Shown: in pieces, positions 45,389 to 56,277 of the stretch
How the letters are laid out: the number at the start of each line of letters is the position of its first letter
How positions within the stretch are numbered: the first letter of the stretch is position 1
From: Mycobacterium ostraviense
GTDB lineage: Bacteria; Actinomycetota; Actinomycetes; Mycobacteriales; Mycobacteriaceae
Assembly (NCBI RefSeq): GCF_002705925.1
Contig: NZ_NKRE01000001.1
Span: 3,559,706-3,623,705 of the forward strand
Direction: 5' to 3'
DNA length: 64,000 nucleotides
Program-made: the position numbers and the translations under genes
Notes under the pieces: model-generated
Seen by the model: the letters and a program-made list of their open reading frames with translations, nothing else
Database searches by the model: none
Told to the model about the DNA's origin: nothing

Positions 45389-45967
45389 TCAGTAGCAGAT
45401 GGCAATCTGGTTGCAGCGCAACGGGTACCGTTCGATCGGGCTGGGCGGCGGCCCCACCAGCTGGAGTGAGAACGGCTCCTTTTTCATGTCTGGCGCCAGA
45501 CCACAGACCGCGCCATGCAAGCTGGTGTGCGTGCCGCTCATGTTCTCGTCGCTGAACGCATAGGTTTCGGTTGACGGCGCGGTGCTGCCGTCGGGACACA
45601 ACACGCCCTCTGCCTGGTTCACCTGGAAGGTCCACAGCACACTGGTCAGCCGAGCCCGGGCGCTGAAGTTCTGCAGCTTGTCGGCGCGGGTGAGCTGTTG
45701 GGGCGTCGTGCTCGCGATATTGAGCGCACACTGGAACGCCCACGTGACCGGGTCGGAGTAGTCGTTCATGTTGCGCGTTCCGGACGGCTGGTCGCACAGC
45801 GCGGTGATGGTCCAGGTAACCCCGGACACGCCGGCCTGGTTGAAGGAGTAGGCACCGTCCGGCGGTGGCGCGACAGCATGGGCCGGGTCGCCTGATTCCA
45901 GCGCGGTCGCCAGTGCGACGGCTGAGACGATGCCCGCGCCGGCGGCCAGTCCGTGACGGATGTTCAC
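45389..45967 (-). CDS. secreted protein, Rv3491-like
   Basis: 192 residues from the GTG at 45967, which follows GGAGGAAGC and matches the length of Rv3491. N-terminal signal peptide (AAGAGIVSAVALATAL with cleavage near AHA-VA at about 30). The mature part has five or six Cys residues, for example ALCDQPSG, FQCALNI, VLCPDG, AVCGLAP and RCNQIAIC, suggesting disulfides outside the cell. No enzymatic motif recognised. A longer ATG start at 46018 adds 17 polar residues and was not used. Confidence 0.82.
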   Translation of the reverse strand: MNIRHGLAAGAGIVSAVALATALESGDPAHAVAPPPDGAYSFNQAGVSGVTWTITALCDQPSGTRNMNDYSDPVTWAFQCALNIASTTPQQLTRADKLQNFSARARLTSVLWTFQVNQAEGVLCPDGSTAPSTETYAFSDENMSGTHTSLHGAVCGLAPDMKKEPFSLQLVGPPPSPIERYPLRCNQIAICY

Positions 45968-46080
45968 GTCGCTTCCTCCTCGATCTTCTTCTCTGCCTGC
46001 CATGCTGCGGTGCTGCATCGAGTATCACAGCGTTTCGGCAGGAACACCATGGCTTCGCAACGCCGGCCGGCGCGCTAGGT

Positions 46081-46124
46081 CAGGCCCAGCTCAGGCCCAG
46101 CTCAGGCCCCGGTCAGGCCCCGGT
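46081..46124. repeat. 11-bp tandem repeat at the padR stop
   Basis: Four units: CAGGCCCAGCT twice and CAGGCCCCGGT twice. The third and fourth contain the last codons and stop (46113) of the PadR gene on the minus strand, so unit gain or loss would change the C-terminus. Confidence 0.8.
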
Positions 46125-46427
46125 CAGGTTCTCGGTGCCGAGGACTTCGTGGGCCAGCTCTCGAAGGGCACGGCGATCGTCGGCCAACGCCGCGCGTCCG
46201 GCCGCGGTGGCCCGGTAGACGCGGCGCGCCCGGCCGGCCACCACCTGTTGCTCCGACACCAGCAGATCGTCGGCCTCCAGCCGGTGCAGTGTCGGATACA
46301 GGGTGCCGGGGCTCACCTGGTATCCGTGGCGGCTCAGTTCCCCGGTCAGCCACGCGCCATGGACTTCTCCCTCGGCGGCGTGATGCAGGATGTGCAGCCG
46401 CATTGGGGCCCGCTGAAATTCCCGCAT
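46113..46427 (-). CDS. PadR-family transcriptional regulator, Rv3488-like
   Basis: 104 residues. Winged-helix with the PadR hallmark YQVSPGTLYPTLHRLEADDLL at about 35-55 and a C-terminal helix for dimerisation. The N-terminus REFQRAPMRLHILHHAAEGEVHG closely resembles Rv3488, a PadR protein of M. tuberculosis reported to bind metal ions. The ATG at 46427 has AAGGGG ahead of it; the longer open frame upstream runs through the oxidase remnant. It lies between the copper oxidase remnant and the FetAB-like pair, which fits a metal-responsive repressor. Confidence 0.88.
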   Translation of the reverse strand: MREFQRAPMRLHILHHAAEGEVHGAWLTGELSRHGYQVSPGTLYPTLHRLEADDLLVSEQQVVAGRARRVYRATAAGRAALADDRRALRELAHEVLGTENLTGA

Positions 46428-46445
46428 AGACAACCCCTTTCGGGA

Positions 46446-47098
46446 TAACCCCGTTGTTGGTGGCAGTGCAACAGCGACAGCCCCGGTTGGTCGGCGGTGA
46501 AATCGACCTCCATGATCTGGTACCCGTCCAGCATCGCCACATCCTTGCGAACGCCTGTCGTCGGTGTGCCTGCGACATGGGTGATTTCGAAGGTATGCCG
46601 ATGCAGATGCATCGGGTGGATGTCGTCGGTGGCGTTGCGGAACCGCAGCCGGTAGCGCTGTCCCCGGACCATGTCGAGGACCGGTTGGTTGGTGCCCATG
46701 GCGAACGCGGCGCCGTTGAGGGTCCAGACGTTGAACCCGCTGCTGGCGGCGTTGCGCTTTTCGATGAGCAGGTCGATAACCTGATCCGCGGCCGGGGGAG
46801 CGCCGCCGCTGCCGAACACCCGGTAGTCCCAGCCAAACTCGGGCGGCGGGGCCCATTGCGGGTCGCCGGTGCGGCCGGCGTATTCGACGACGGTGCCCAT
46901 GCCCGCTTGACGGTCCTCGTCGGAGAGGTCGCCGAGGATCCAGACCCCGGGGTGGTTCATCTCCACGATCGCCGAGACGCGTTTGGTTTTTCAGCTCGGC
47001 GACCGCGTCGCCGGCCAGCAAGCCGCCGGGCAGTTGTGGACGTCGACGGTGATCTGCTTGCCCTCGGTAAACCTCAGCAGTGGGCCGGGGAACTGCTA
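46446..47098 (-). pseudogene. multicopper oxidase remnant
   Basis: Pieces of a periplasmic copper oxidase. At the 5' end, FPGPLLRFTEGKQITVDVHN (domain 1) is joined out of frame after a large internal deletion to RVSAIVEMNHPGVWILGDL and the C-terminal cupredoxin domain with the copper motif HPMHLHRHTFEI. The other copper motif stops after LLHCHQQ, so the end of the gene is missing. Signal peptide, domain 2 and the final Cu ligands are lost. Nonfunctional as an oxidase. Confidence 0.82.
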
Positions 47099-47203
47099 AC
47101 TCGGACTCCGATATCGTGTTCCGATAGTCTTCGGGGCGAGCGTACCGCAGATGCTGGGCCCCGCGACCGACCCCTACACACGAGAGCAGACCAAGGCGTG
47201 GCA

Positions 47204-47899
47204 GTGGATCAGGATTCGGTGTTCGAATTCATCGATGTCGTCGTCGAACGCGACCGGGTGCGAGCGTTGGACGGGTTCACCGGCGCCATTCCTCGGCACG
47301 GGCTGACGGCGGTGTTTGGCCCGTCGGGATCGGGCAAGTCGACGCTGCTGCGGTTGTGCAATCGACTGGAGGTGCCGACGAGCGGGCGAGTATTGTTCTG
47401 CGGCAAGGACATCTCCGGCATCGACCCGCTGTGGCTGCGACGCCGGGTGGGCATGTGTTTTCAGCGTCCGACGCCGTTTCCGGGCACGGTGGCCGACAAC
47501 CTGTTGGCGGCCGAGTCGACCGCGTCGCAAGCGCAGCTGCAGGACACGCTGGCGCGGGTGGCGCTCACCGGGTCATGGTTGGACCGCGACGCGACCGCGT
47601 TGTCGGGCGGGGAGGCGCAGCGCATGTGCCTGGCCCGCACCCTGATGGCCCGCCCGCAGGTGCTGCTGCTCGACGAACCCACCTCAGCCGTCGACGCCGA
47701 GGCGGCCCGGGTGATCGAGCGTGCGGTGCGTCGGCTGGCCGACGACGGCATTCCCGCCCTGTGGGTCACCCACGACCCGGCGCAAGCCGAGCGGGCCGCT
47801 GACCGGATATTGCACATCGAACGGGGCCGCTGCGTGGGACTCGTCGACGTCGCTTCCAAGCCGGCCGACGGTAAGGCCGACGATCAGGTGACGTCGTGA
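47204..47899 (+). CDS. ABC transporter ATPase, FetA-like
   Basis: 231 residues. Walker A GPSGSGKST at about 38, Q-loop MCFQRPTPFPGT, signature LSGGEAQR, Walker B VLLLDEP and H-loop VTHD. I chose the GTG at 47204, seven bases after AAGG, over the GTG at 47198; the frame extends far upstream but through the oxidase remnant. The TGA overlaps the GTG of the permease gene. The pair matches the FetA-FetB family, linked to iron export and peroxide resistance in E. coli. Confidence 0.87.
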   Translation: MDQDSVFEFIDVVVERDRVRALDGFTGAIPRHGLTAVFGPSGSGKSTLLRLCNRLEVPTSGRVLFCGKDISGIDPLWLRRRVGMCFQRPTPFPGTVADNLLAAESTASQAQLQDTLARVALTGSWLDRDATALSGGEAQRMCLARTLMARPQVLLLDEPTSAVDAEAARVIERAVRRLADDGIPALWVTHDPAQAERAADRILHIERGRCVGLVDVASKPADGKADDQVTS

Positions 47900-48674
47900 C
47901 CGGCCAGGTCGGTTGGATCGGGCTGGCGACATCACTGGCCCTGGTGGTGTTCGCGGCGGGGATCTCGCTGTGGCAGCGGCTGGGCCTGGAAAGGCAGGTG
48001 GTGTGGGCGGCCGCCCGCGCGCTGGTGCAGTTGCTGCTCGTCGGGGGCGCGCTGACGCTGCTCTTCGCACCCGGTCGGTCGCTGTGGTGGTCGTGGGCGT
48101 GGACCGCCGGCATGATCGGCTACGCCGGCGATGTCGCCCGCCGGCGGGCAGCCGAGGTGCCCCGGCTGGCGCCGCTGGCCATCGCCGCGTTCGCCGCGGC
48201 GGCCGCGATCACCTTGGGGGTGATATTCGGGCTGCGGGTCTTTCCGCTGCAGGCCCGAACCCTGGTGCCGATTGCCGGGATGATGATCGGCAACTCGATG
48301 ACCGCCATGGTGCTGGTAGCCCGGCGCCTGGTCGACGAGCTGCGCGACAAACGTGACGAGGTGGAAGCCAGACTCGCCCTCGGGCAGCCGTCGCGCCAGG
48401 CCGCGGCTCCCTATCTGCGGATCGCGCTGCGGTCGGCGATCTCGCCGCAGATCGAGACAACGAAAGCCACCGGGCTGGTGTTCCTGCCCGGCGCCATGAC
48501 CGGACTCATCCTGGCCGGGGTACCACCGGTGCAGGCCGTGCTGGTGCAGGCGGTGGTGATGTTCCTGGTCCTGGGCTCGGTCGCGACCACCACCGTCGTG
48601 GTCGCCCTCGGGCTGGTGCGCCTGGTTTTCACCCGGGACCATCGGTTACTGCCGCTGCGCTCCCGGCCCCGGAA

Positions 48675-48678
<4 letters not shown>
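47896..48678 (+). CDS. UPF0014/FetB-like membrane permease
   Basis: 260 residues with about seven hydrophobic helices. Family blocks AARALVQLLLVGGAL at about 38, PIAGMMIGNSMTAMVLVARR at about 130 and ATGLVFLPGAMTGLILAG at about 193 identify the UPF0014 (FetB) group. GTG start overlapping the ATPase stop. The likely substrate is a metal such as iron, from the family and the neighbouring PadR and copper oxidase sequences. Ends in a shared hairpin with otsA. Confidence 0.87.
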
Positions 48679-50170
<1,492 letters not shown>

Positions 50171-50171
<1 letters not shown>

Positions 50172-50335
50172 TAGCTCTCGAGTTTCGCCGGCCCAATACC
50201 GAGCATGGACAAGAAAATGCGGCACTCATCGGCGTCGTTGGCGTATGCGGCGACCACCCGCCTGGCCTGGCTCGCGGTGCTGTCGGCCACCGGTTCCACG
50301 TCGCCGATATCGCCATGGTCAGTTTTGGTAGGCAT
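50171..50335 (-). CDS. 54-residue protein, Rv3489-like
   Basis: 54 residues, same as Rv3489 from memory. Acidic and Ala-rich, no membrane segment: MPTKTDHGDIGDVEP, then helix ASQARRVVAAYANDADE and ending MLGIGPAKLES. The stop overlaps the otsA start (TAATG), so translation is coupled. Possibly a small partner or regulator of OtsA; unknown. Confidence 0.78.
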
Positions 50336-50390
50336 TACACAACTGTAAGCGAAGCTAAATCCGGGACGCAGCCGCGGCGGCGAGCCAGGC

Positions 50391-50679
50391 TCAATCCGCG
50401 GCGAGCAGACCGTGATCCCATTGACCATAGACTTCGATTCCGAATTCATCCATGAGCCTGCGGACGTCTGGCTGTGCGTCTTCGTCGCCTACCCACTGCC
50501 CGCCGATCTCGAAGAGCGCACCGTTGGAAAGCTTTGCCGACCAGGTGCGCCCGCCAACGCGGGGTCCGGCTTCGAACACGGTTACCGAGTGCCCCGCTTG
50601 ATGAATGCGGTATGCGGCGGTTAATTAGCCCCGCATATCCCGCCCCCACGACACAGAAACCTGACTCGAGCTGGGCCAT
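50391..50679 (-). pseudogene. flavin amine oxidase N-terminal remnant
   Basis: Begins MAQLESGFCVVGAGYAGLI (FAD-binding GxGxxG), then an indel near 50622 shifts the frame to AYRIHQAGHSVTVFEAGPRV, which continues GGRTWSAKLSNGALFEIGGQWVG and stops at 50391 after about 95 codons of an enzyme that is usually about 450. The rest is absent. Lies where H37Rv has lipF and a DoxX-like gene, as far as I recall. Confidence 0.8.
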
Positions 50680-50852
50680 CAGTACTCTCCCGAGGAGTCG
50701 GGTCAGTGGCCTTACGCTACTCCGTCCGAAGCGGGTAGCGCGGTGATTCAGAATTGACCGAGTGCCGGTCCGCGACAACCCCTGCGGCCCTCTGCTTACA
50801 GAGTCGCCGTAATCTGTAAAGATCGATACCCGAGGCAAGACAGGTGGGCGCA

Positions 50853-51800
50853 ATGACACTCTCGGACAGAGCCAGTACCCAAGCCGGCACCGCAGCTGAC
50901 GGCACCAGGCCCGCCGAGCTGGTGAACTACGAAACCCTCGACGATGGGCGCATCGCGCGGATTTGGCTCAACCGGCCGGAGGCCCACAACGCGCAGAATC
51001 GAACCCTGCTGGTTCAGCTCGACGAGGCGTTCTGCCGCGCCGAAGCAGACGACACCGTTCGGGTGGTGATCCTGGCCGCACGGGGAAAGAACTTCTCCGC
51101 CGGGCACGATCTCGGGTCCGAGGAGGCGATGCTGGAGCGAAAGCCCGGACCGGCGCAGCATCCGACCTTCCGCTCCCACGGCGCCACCCGCGATGCGGTC
51201 ATCGAAAAGCTATACCTGCAAGAGTGGCACTTCTATTTCCAGAACACCTGCCGCTGGCGCGATTTGCGCAAGATCACCATCGCTCAGGTTCAGGGCAACG
51301 CGATCTCGGCGGGCCTGATGTTGATCTGGGCCTGCGATCTGATCGTCGCCGCCGACAATGCCAAGTTCAGCGACGTGGTGGCGGTAAGACTGGGTATGCC
51401 GGGCGTCGAATATTACGCTCACCCTTGGGAATTCGGTCCGCGCAAGGCCAAAGAGCTGTTGCTGACCGGTGATTCGCTGGACGCCGACGAGGCATACCGG
51501 CTCGGCATGGTGTCGAAGGTCTTTCCGGCTGCCGAGCTGGAGGAAAAGACCTTGGAGTTCGCGCGGCGCATCGCCGAACGCCCCACCATGGCGGCGTTGC
51601 TGGTCAAGGACTCGGTCAACGCCGCCTCCGACGCCATGGGCTTCACCGAGGCGCTGCGGCATGCGTTGCACGTCCACGAGCTGGGACACGCGCACTGGGC
51701 CGCCCACAACCAGAACAGATACCCGGTCGGCCTGCCGCCCGACGTCGAAGACTGGCGGACGGCCAAGCCGACCAAGGCGGCCCGCCGGGATACGCCGTAG
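50853..51800 (+). CDS. enoyl-CoA hydratase/isomerase (crotonase) family protein
   Basis: 315 residues from the ATG at 50853 (GTG at 50844 possible). Oxyanion-hole blocks NFSAGHDLGSEEAM at about 91 and QGNAISAGLMLIWACDLIVAAD at about 145; a long insert rich in aromatics (LQEWHFYFQNTCRWRDL) sits between them. The length and insert resemble the EchA13 group of M. tuberculosis rather than EchA19. Reaction unknown. No KstR site upstream; followed by 263 bases with no clear gene. Confidence 0.86.
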   Translation: MTLSDRASTQAGTAADGTRPAELVNYETLDDGRIARIWLNRPEAHNAQNRTLLVQLDEAFCRAEADDTVRVVILAARGKNFSAGHDLGSEEAMLERKPGPAQHPTFRSHGATRDAVIEKLYLQEWHFYFQNTCRWRDLRKITIAQVQGNAISAGLMLIWACDLIVAADNAKFSDVVAVRLGMPGVEYYAHPWEFGPRKAKELLLTGDSLDADEAYRLGMVSKVFPAAELEEKTLEFARRIAERPTMAALLVKDSVNAASDAMGFTEALRHALHVHELGHAHWAAHNQNRYPVGLPPDVEDWRTAKPTKAARRDTP

Positions 51801-52063
51801 CGCCGCGATCCAGTCACATCCGTCACACCTGTACCCGGAAAGGGAGAGGTGTCCCTTCTGCCCACCTAATAGCGACACCTTCGGTCGCGACGGCCCGCCA
51901 CCCGATGTGTCGCTAGTAGCTGGGCAGATTGCCACCCACCTGCGCAAAGAAACCGGTGTGGCAGCTGTGAAAGTTATCGCAGACACCGGGGACTGATGCC
52001 CGCGACGACAGCCGCATGGTTCGATGACGAGAACCTGTTTCAGCTTCACCGTAAGGGACTCGA

Positions 52064-52897
52064 ATGCAGCTTTCCTTTCAGGACCGGACCTACCTGGTCA
52101 CCGGCGGCGGCAGCGGAATCGGCAAGGGGGTGGCCGCCGGTCTGGTGGCGGCCGGAGCCTCGGTCATGATCGTGGGCCGCAACCCCGACCGGCTGGCCGG
52201 CGCCGTGCAAGAACTTGAAGCGCTGAAAGCCCGCGGCGGTTCCATCCGCTACGAGCCCGCGGACGTCACCAACGAGGAGGAGACCGCCCGGGCGGTCCAC
52301 GCGGTAACAGCATGGCACGGGCAGCTGCACGGCGTGGTGCACTGCGCGGGCGGGTCGGAGACCATCGGGCCGATCTCCCAGATCGACTCGGCGGCCTGGC
52401 GTCGCACCGTCGACCTCAACGTCAACGGCACCATGTACGTCCTTAAACATGCCGCGCGGGAGATGGTGCGCGGCGGTGGCGGGTCCTTCGTCGGCATCTC
52501 TTCGATCGCGGCCAGCAACACCCACCGCTGGTTCGGCGCCTACGGGGTCACCAAGTCCGCCGTCGACCATCTGATGCAGTTAGCGGCCGATGAGCTCGGT
52601 CCATCCTGGGTGCGGGTCAACAGCATCCGCCCGGGCCTGATCCGCACCGAACTCGTCGCGCCGGTCATCGAATCGCCGGAGCTGAGTCGCGACTACGCAA
52701 TCTGCACGCCGCTGCCGCGGGTCGGCGAGGTCGAGGACGTCGCCAACCTCGCGATGTTTCTGCTCAGCGACGCTGCTGGTTTTATCACCGGGCAGGTGAT
52801 CAACGTCGACGGCGGCCACATGTTGCGACGGGGCCCGGACTTCTCGGCGATGCTGGAACCGGTGTTCGGCCGCGACGGGTTACGCGGAGTGGTCTGA
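52064..52897 (+). CDS. SDR oxidoreductase, Rv3485c-like
   Basis: 277-residue classical SDR. Cofactor motif VTGGGSGIGKGVA at about 13-25; VHCAGG in place of NNAG; catalytic Ser in GISSIA and YGVTKSAV Tyr/Lys at about 159-163; C-terminal GFITGQVINVDGGHML. Followed after four bases by a second SDR gene; the two share little sequence beyond the fold. Substrate unknown. Confidence 0.87.
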   Translation: MQLSFQDRTYLVTGGGSGIGKGVAAGLVAAGASVMIVGRNPDRLAGAVQELEALKARGGSIRYEPADVTNEEETARAVHAVTAWHGQLHGVVHCAGGSETIGPISQIDSAAWRRTVDLNVNGTMYVLKHAAREMVRGGGGSFVGISSIAASNTHRWFGAYGVTKSAVDHLMQLAADELGPSWVRVNSIRPGLIRTELVAPVIESPELSRDYAICTPLPRVGEVEDVANLAMFLLSDAAGFITGQVINVDGGHMLRRGPDFSAMLEPVFGRDGLRGVV

Positions 52898-52901
52898 AAC
52901 C

Positions 52902-53693
52902 ATGAAGCGACTCGAAGGCCAGCGGATCTTGGTGACCGGCGCCGCCTCCGGGATCGGTCAGGCCACCGCACTGCGGCTGCTGGGCGAGGGGGCCGCGGTG
53001 GTGGGCGCCGACATCGCGGCCGACGGATTGGCCACGACAGCGGACCGCGCCGCCGAGGCCGGGACCGGCCACCGGTTCACCATCGGGGAGATGAACGTCG
53101 CCGACGAGCGGTCGGTGGCCAACGGCGTGCGCCGGGCCGTCGACACCCTCGGTGGTCTGGACTCACTGGTCAACGCCGCAGGTATGTTGCGCGCCGCGCA
53201 CACTCACCAGACCGGCACCGAGCAGTGGAATCAGATCATCGCGGTCAACCTCACCGGCACCTTCCTGGTGGTCCGGGAAGCCCTGCCGGCGCTGCTGGCC
53301 AACCAGCGCAGCACGATCGTGAACTTCAGCTCCACCTCGGCATCGTTCGCCCATCCGTACATGGCGGCCTACGCGGCGAGCAAGGGCGGTGTCCAGGCCT
53401 TCACCCATTCCCTGGCGGTCGAATACGCGAAGGCGGGTCTGCGTGCGGTGTGCGTGGCGCCCGGCAGCATCAAGTCCGGCATCACCGATGCCACCGGCGG
53501 TTACCTTCCGCAAGACGCCGACTGGTCGCTGTTTACCCGGCTGATGCCGGTTCTGCCCACCACCGAGAAATCCAGCGGCGCCGGAATGGCCGATCCGTCG
53601 GTGGTCGCCGGCGTCATCGCCATGCTGGTGTCGCAGGACGGTGCGTTCATCACCGGCACCGAAATCCGCATCGACGGCGGAACCCACGCCTAG
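52902..53693 (+). CDS. SDR oxidoreductase
   Basis: 263-residue classical SDR: VTGAASGIGQATALRLL at about 10-26, VNAAGMLRA, catalytic NFSSTSASFAHPYMAAYAASKGG with Tyr/Lys at about 152-156, and the end TGTEIRIDGGTHA. Four bases after the previous SDR gene, so probably one operon. Its 3' end meets a doubled GCGCGC hairpin repeat. Confidence 0.87.
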   Translation: MKRLEGQRILVTGAASGIGQATALRLLGEGAAVVGADIAADGLATTADRAAEAGTGHRFTIGEMNVADERSVANGVRRAVDTLGGLDSLVNAAGMLRAAHTHQTGTEQWNQIIAVNLTGTFLVVREALPALLANQRSTIVNFSSTSASFAHPYMAAYAASKGGVQAFTHSLAVEYAKAGLRAVCVAPGSIKSGITDATGGYLPQDADWSLFTRLMPVLPTTEKSSGAGMADPSVVAGVIAMLVSQDGAFITGTEIRIDGGTHA

Positions 53694-53694
53694 C

Positions 53695-53756
53695 TAATTC
53701 ACGCTGCGCGCGTTGCGCGCCTTAATTCACGCTGCGCGCGTTGCGCGCCTTAATTC
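53695..53756. repeat. 28-bp tandem repeat with hairpins, convergent gap
   Basis: Two full units at 53695-53722 and 53723-53750 and a short third. Each holds GCGCGC-GTT-GCGCGC, able to fold as a 6-bp stem on either strand. The cpsA stop codon (53750-53752) is built from the repeat. It is likely a bidirectional transcription end signal between the SDR pair and cpsA. Confidence 0.78.
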
Positions 53757-55309
53757 ACACAGGGAACTCCGCCGCCATCGATCGGTTTTCCGTGATCGGG
53801 CGTCGGATACGTGGTCAGGGTGCCGCCACTGTAATAGGTGTTGGGCTTGTTCCCGGTCGATGTCCCGGTCGATGTGGTGGTCGTGCTCGTTTCCTGAGAT
53901 TCGTCGAGGGCCGGCATCGCGAAGTCGGTATCCACGGTCAGCTGGATGTGTCCCGGCGCCAAGCTGGGGTCCGCTTTCAACGTGTCGACGCCGAGCAGGC
54001 TGGCCAGATTCTGCGCGTCGGTTTGGGCGCCGGTGCCGTATTTGATCGTGCTGGTCGAGGGATCGCCGGCTTGGCGGTCCCGGACCTGGCCGGCGGTGTA
54101 GCCGCGTTTTCGCAGCGCGCTGGACACCTGGCTGGCCATCCCACTGATGCTGCCCGCATTGACCACGTCGACGACGGTGGACGGGTCCGGTTTCGCGGCG
54201 GGGGTCGTGGTTGTCGCCGCCGGGGCACCGGTGCCGATCGCCGCGGCTACCTCGGCCTTGATCGCGGCCGGGTCGATGATGTTGACGTCCTGGCCGTCGA
54301 TGTTGTCATAGCGCACCACAGGCAGGGTCCGGAACTCGACGTTCCCGCCCGCCAGTTCGCCCATGCGGCGGAACAGATCCTCATCCCAGCCGGCCGACAA
54401 CACGACGTCTTTACGGGCCACGGTCATCAGGCTGTCGAGGCGGTCCAGATTGGTGAAGGTGCCCGAATCCTGCAGATCGTGCATCACCGACGACAGAAAT
54501 GCCTGCTGCCGATGGGTCCGGTCCAGGTCCCCGTTGTCCAGACCGTGACGCTGCCGCACGAACGCCAGCGCCTGGGCCGCGTCGAGTCGCTGGCGTCCGG
54601 CGAGAAAGTCGGCGCCGGAATACGAGTCGTATACGGCGTGGTTCAAACACACCTCGACACCGCCCAGCGTCTCGGCCAGATCGTAGAAACCGGCCAGATT
54701 GACCTCGGCGAAGTAATCGATCGGAACGCCGGTGAGGCTGCGGACCGCACGCAGGGTCGCCGCCCGGCCGGCCTCGCGGCCCCGGGTCTCCAGCTCTCGC
54801 TGGGAGCTCACCCCTTGGTTGGCCAACTGCTGAGCGACGTACTGCTTGGTGAGCCCGTACGCTTCCTTGATCTTGATGTGGTTGTAGCCCGGAACGCCGG
54901 TGAAGGGCACCCAGTCGTCACGGGGGATCGAGAAGGCGACAACCTTTCCGTCGGCGCCGACGTGCACGAGGATCAGGGTGTTGGTGTTGTAGCCCCCCTG
55001 GTCGGAATCACCGGCGTGCAGGTGTTTGAGGATCGACCACGGCAGGTCGTTGCCCTCCTGGTCTTTGCGGGAGTCCAGCCCGATCAGCAGGATGTTCATG
55101 TTGTTGCCGGTGGACCGCGGGTCCTCGGCGGTCAGGGCCTGGGAAATGGTGATGCCACTCAGCGCGCCGTGAGCCACCCAATATCCGGCCCCGGTCATGC
55201 CCAGGGCCACCACGGAGACCAGGGTCATGAAGCTTCGCGACAGCCGTCGGCGCAGCGGCGACGGCTTACGGACAGCGCGACGGCGGTGACGTCCGCCCGA
55301 ACGACCCAT
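53750..55309 (-). CDS. cpsA: LytR-CpsA-Psr family protein CpsA
   Basis: 519 residues; LCP ligase or phagocytosis-interfering CpsA of M. tuberculosis (Rv3484). Basic N-terminus, one membrane helix at about 28-48 (FMTLVSVVALGMTGAGYW), LCP domain at about 70-290 with LLIGLDSR, SIPRDDWVP and RQRHGLDNGDLDR (conserved Asp and Arg residues), then a LytR_C domain at about 385-470 and a Thr/Ser-rich tail. ATG at 55309 rather than the preceding GTG. LCP proteins attach arabinogalactan to peptidoglycan; CpsA also blocks NADPH oxidase recruitment in hosts. Confidence 0.93.
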   Translation of the reverse strand: MGRSGGRHRRRAVRKPSPLRRRLSRSFMTLVSVVALGMTGAGYWVAHGALSGITISQALTAEDPRSTGNNMNILLIGLDSRKDQEGNDLPWSILKHLHAGDSDQGGYNTNTLILVHVGADGKVVAFSIPRDDWVPFTGVPGYNHIKIKEAYGLTKQYVAQQLANQGVSSQRELETRGREAGRAATLRAVRSLTGVPIDYFAEVNLAGFYDLAETLGGVEVCLNHAVYDSYSGADFLAGRQRLDAAQALAFVRQRHGLDNGDLDRTHRQQAFLSSVMHDLQDSGTFTNLDRLDSLMTVARKDVVLSAGWDEDLFRRMGELAGGNVEFRTLPVVRYDNIDGQDVNIIDPAAIKAEVAAAIGTGAPAATTTTPAAKPDPSTVVDVVNAGSISGMASQVSSALRKRGYTAGQVRDRQAGDPSTSTIKYGTGAQTDAQNLASLLGVDTLKADPSLAPGHIQLTVDTDFAMPALDESQETSTTTTSTGTSTGNKPNTYYSGGTLTTYPTPDHGKPIDGGGVPCVN

Positions 55310-55578
55310 CACAAGCCTCGACCCGTCACCGGTTCACCGGCCGGCGCCGGGTCGGCGGTTTGCCGGGACGTCGTTTGCTGCATGCCGTCTAGTATGCGGC
55401 AGATTGCTGCGCAGCCCCCACTCCAGATGCGCGGATGTGGGCAGACTCACCCGCTGAGCAGCGGCTACTCCGCGGCCAGTTCATTTCCCCTACCTGCACC
55501 TTCTGGCTACAATTCGCCAAGCTCGGAAGTACCGGGGAGGCGTCTGCCGCCCAACAGGGAGGGGTGTCGGGCACGAAC

Positions 55579-56271
55579 ATGGCATCGGGCGATATCGACC
55601 CTAACTGGCCCCCGCCGGCCTACGAGCCATCCGACGATGTCGATACGACTCCACCGACTCCACCGACTCGACCGGCGGGGCCGGCCCGGTCCGGACGCGT
55701 CAGCTGGCTGGTGGCGGTAGCCGTCCTAGCCGTCGTAGCGCTCGGCATCGTGGCGGTCGTGGTGTTCTCGGGCAAGCCGCGGCCCGGCGCCGGTCCAACG
55801 GCGGCGCCCACGACCGCCCCGTCGAATCCGCCGACTACGACGTCCACCACGCCCGCGGGCCCGTGCGGGCCGGATGAGGCAACCGCGGTGTCCGCGGCAC
55901 TCGCCCAACTCCCCCCGGACAAGAAGACCGGCAAACCATGGAATCACACCCCGCAGTTCAGCGACTACGATCCGTGCGCGGACTTGTCGGCGGTGGTGGT
56001 GACGGTGGTGGATGCCACCCGCAGCTCACCGGACCAGGCGCTGATGTTTCACCGCGGGGCGTTCGTCGGCACTGCCACCCCGGTGGCGTATCCGTTCACC
56101 GAATTGGAGGTCCCGGCCTCCACCGACGACCTGGTCGTCCTCACTTACCGGAGCAGACAAAGCTGTGACGCCTGCGATGACGGCACGCTGACCACCGTCG
56201 GGTTTCAGTGGCAAGGCGACCACGTCCAAATGCTCGATCCGCCCCCGGAGTCGTTGGACTCACCGCCGTGA
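55579..56271 (+). CDS. membrane-anchored LppP/LprE-like protein, Rv3483c-like
   Basis: About 230 residues. Pro-rich acidic cytoplasmic tail (PPPAYEPSDDVDTTPP), one membrane helix at about 42-65 (WLVAVAVLAVVALGIVAVVVF), a Pro/Thr-rich linker, then a C-terminal domain (about 95-225) like that of LppP/LprE lipoproteins: AALAQLPPDKKTG, DYDPCADLSAVVV and YRSRQSCDACDDGTL. The start could be the GTG at 55564. No lipobox Cys, so it is a membrane-anchored, not lipid-anchored, member. Confidence 0.82.
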   Translation: MASGDIDPNWPPPAYEPSDDVDTTPPTPPTRPAGPARSGRVSWLVAVAVLAVVALGIVAVVVFSGKPRPGAGPTAAPTTAPSNPPTTTSTTPAGPCGPDEATAVSAALAQLPPDKKTGKPWNHTPQFSDYDPCADLSAVVVTVVDATRSSPDQALMFHRGAFVGTATPVAYPFTELEVPASTDDLVVLTYRSRQSCDACDDGTLTTVGFQWQGDHVQMLDPPPESLDSPP

Positions 56272-56277
56272 TCCGAC

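Noticed and set aside
46113..47021. 302-residue open frame fusing an oxidase fragment to the PadR gene
   Set aside because: The upstream part is out of frame with the oxidase coding pieces; PadR has its own ATG and ribosome-binding site at 46427.
46454..47203. long N-terminal extension of the FetA-like ATPase
   Set aside because: The extension is antisense to the oxidase remnant; ABC ATPases of this family start just before the first strand, as at 47204.
51801..52063. possible small gene after the crotonase
   Set aside because: No frame with good start, ribosome-binding site or recognisable protein; treated as intergenic.
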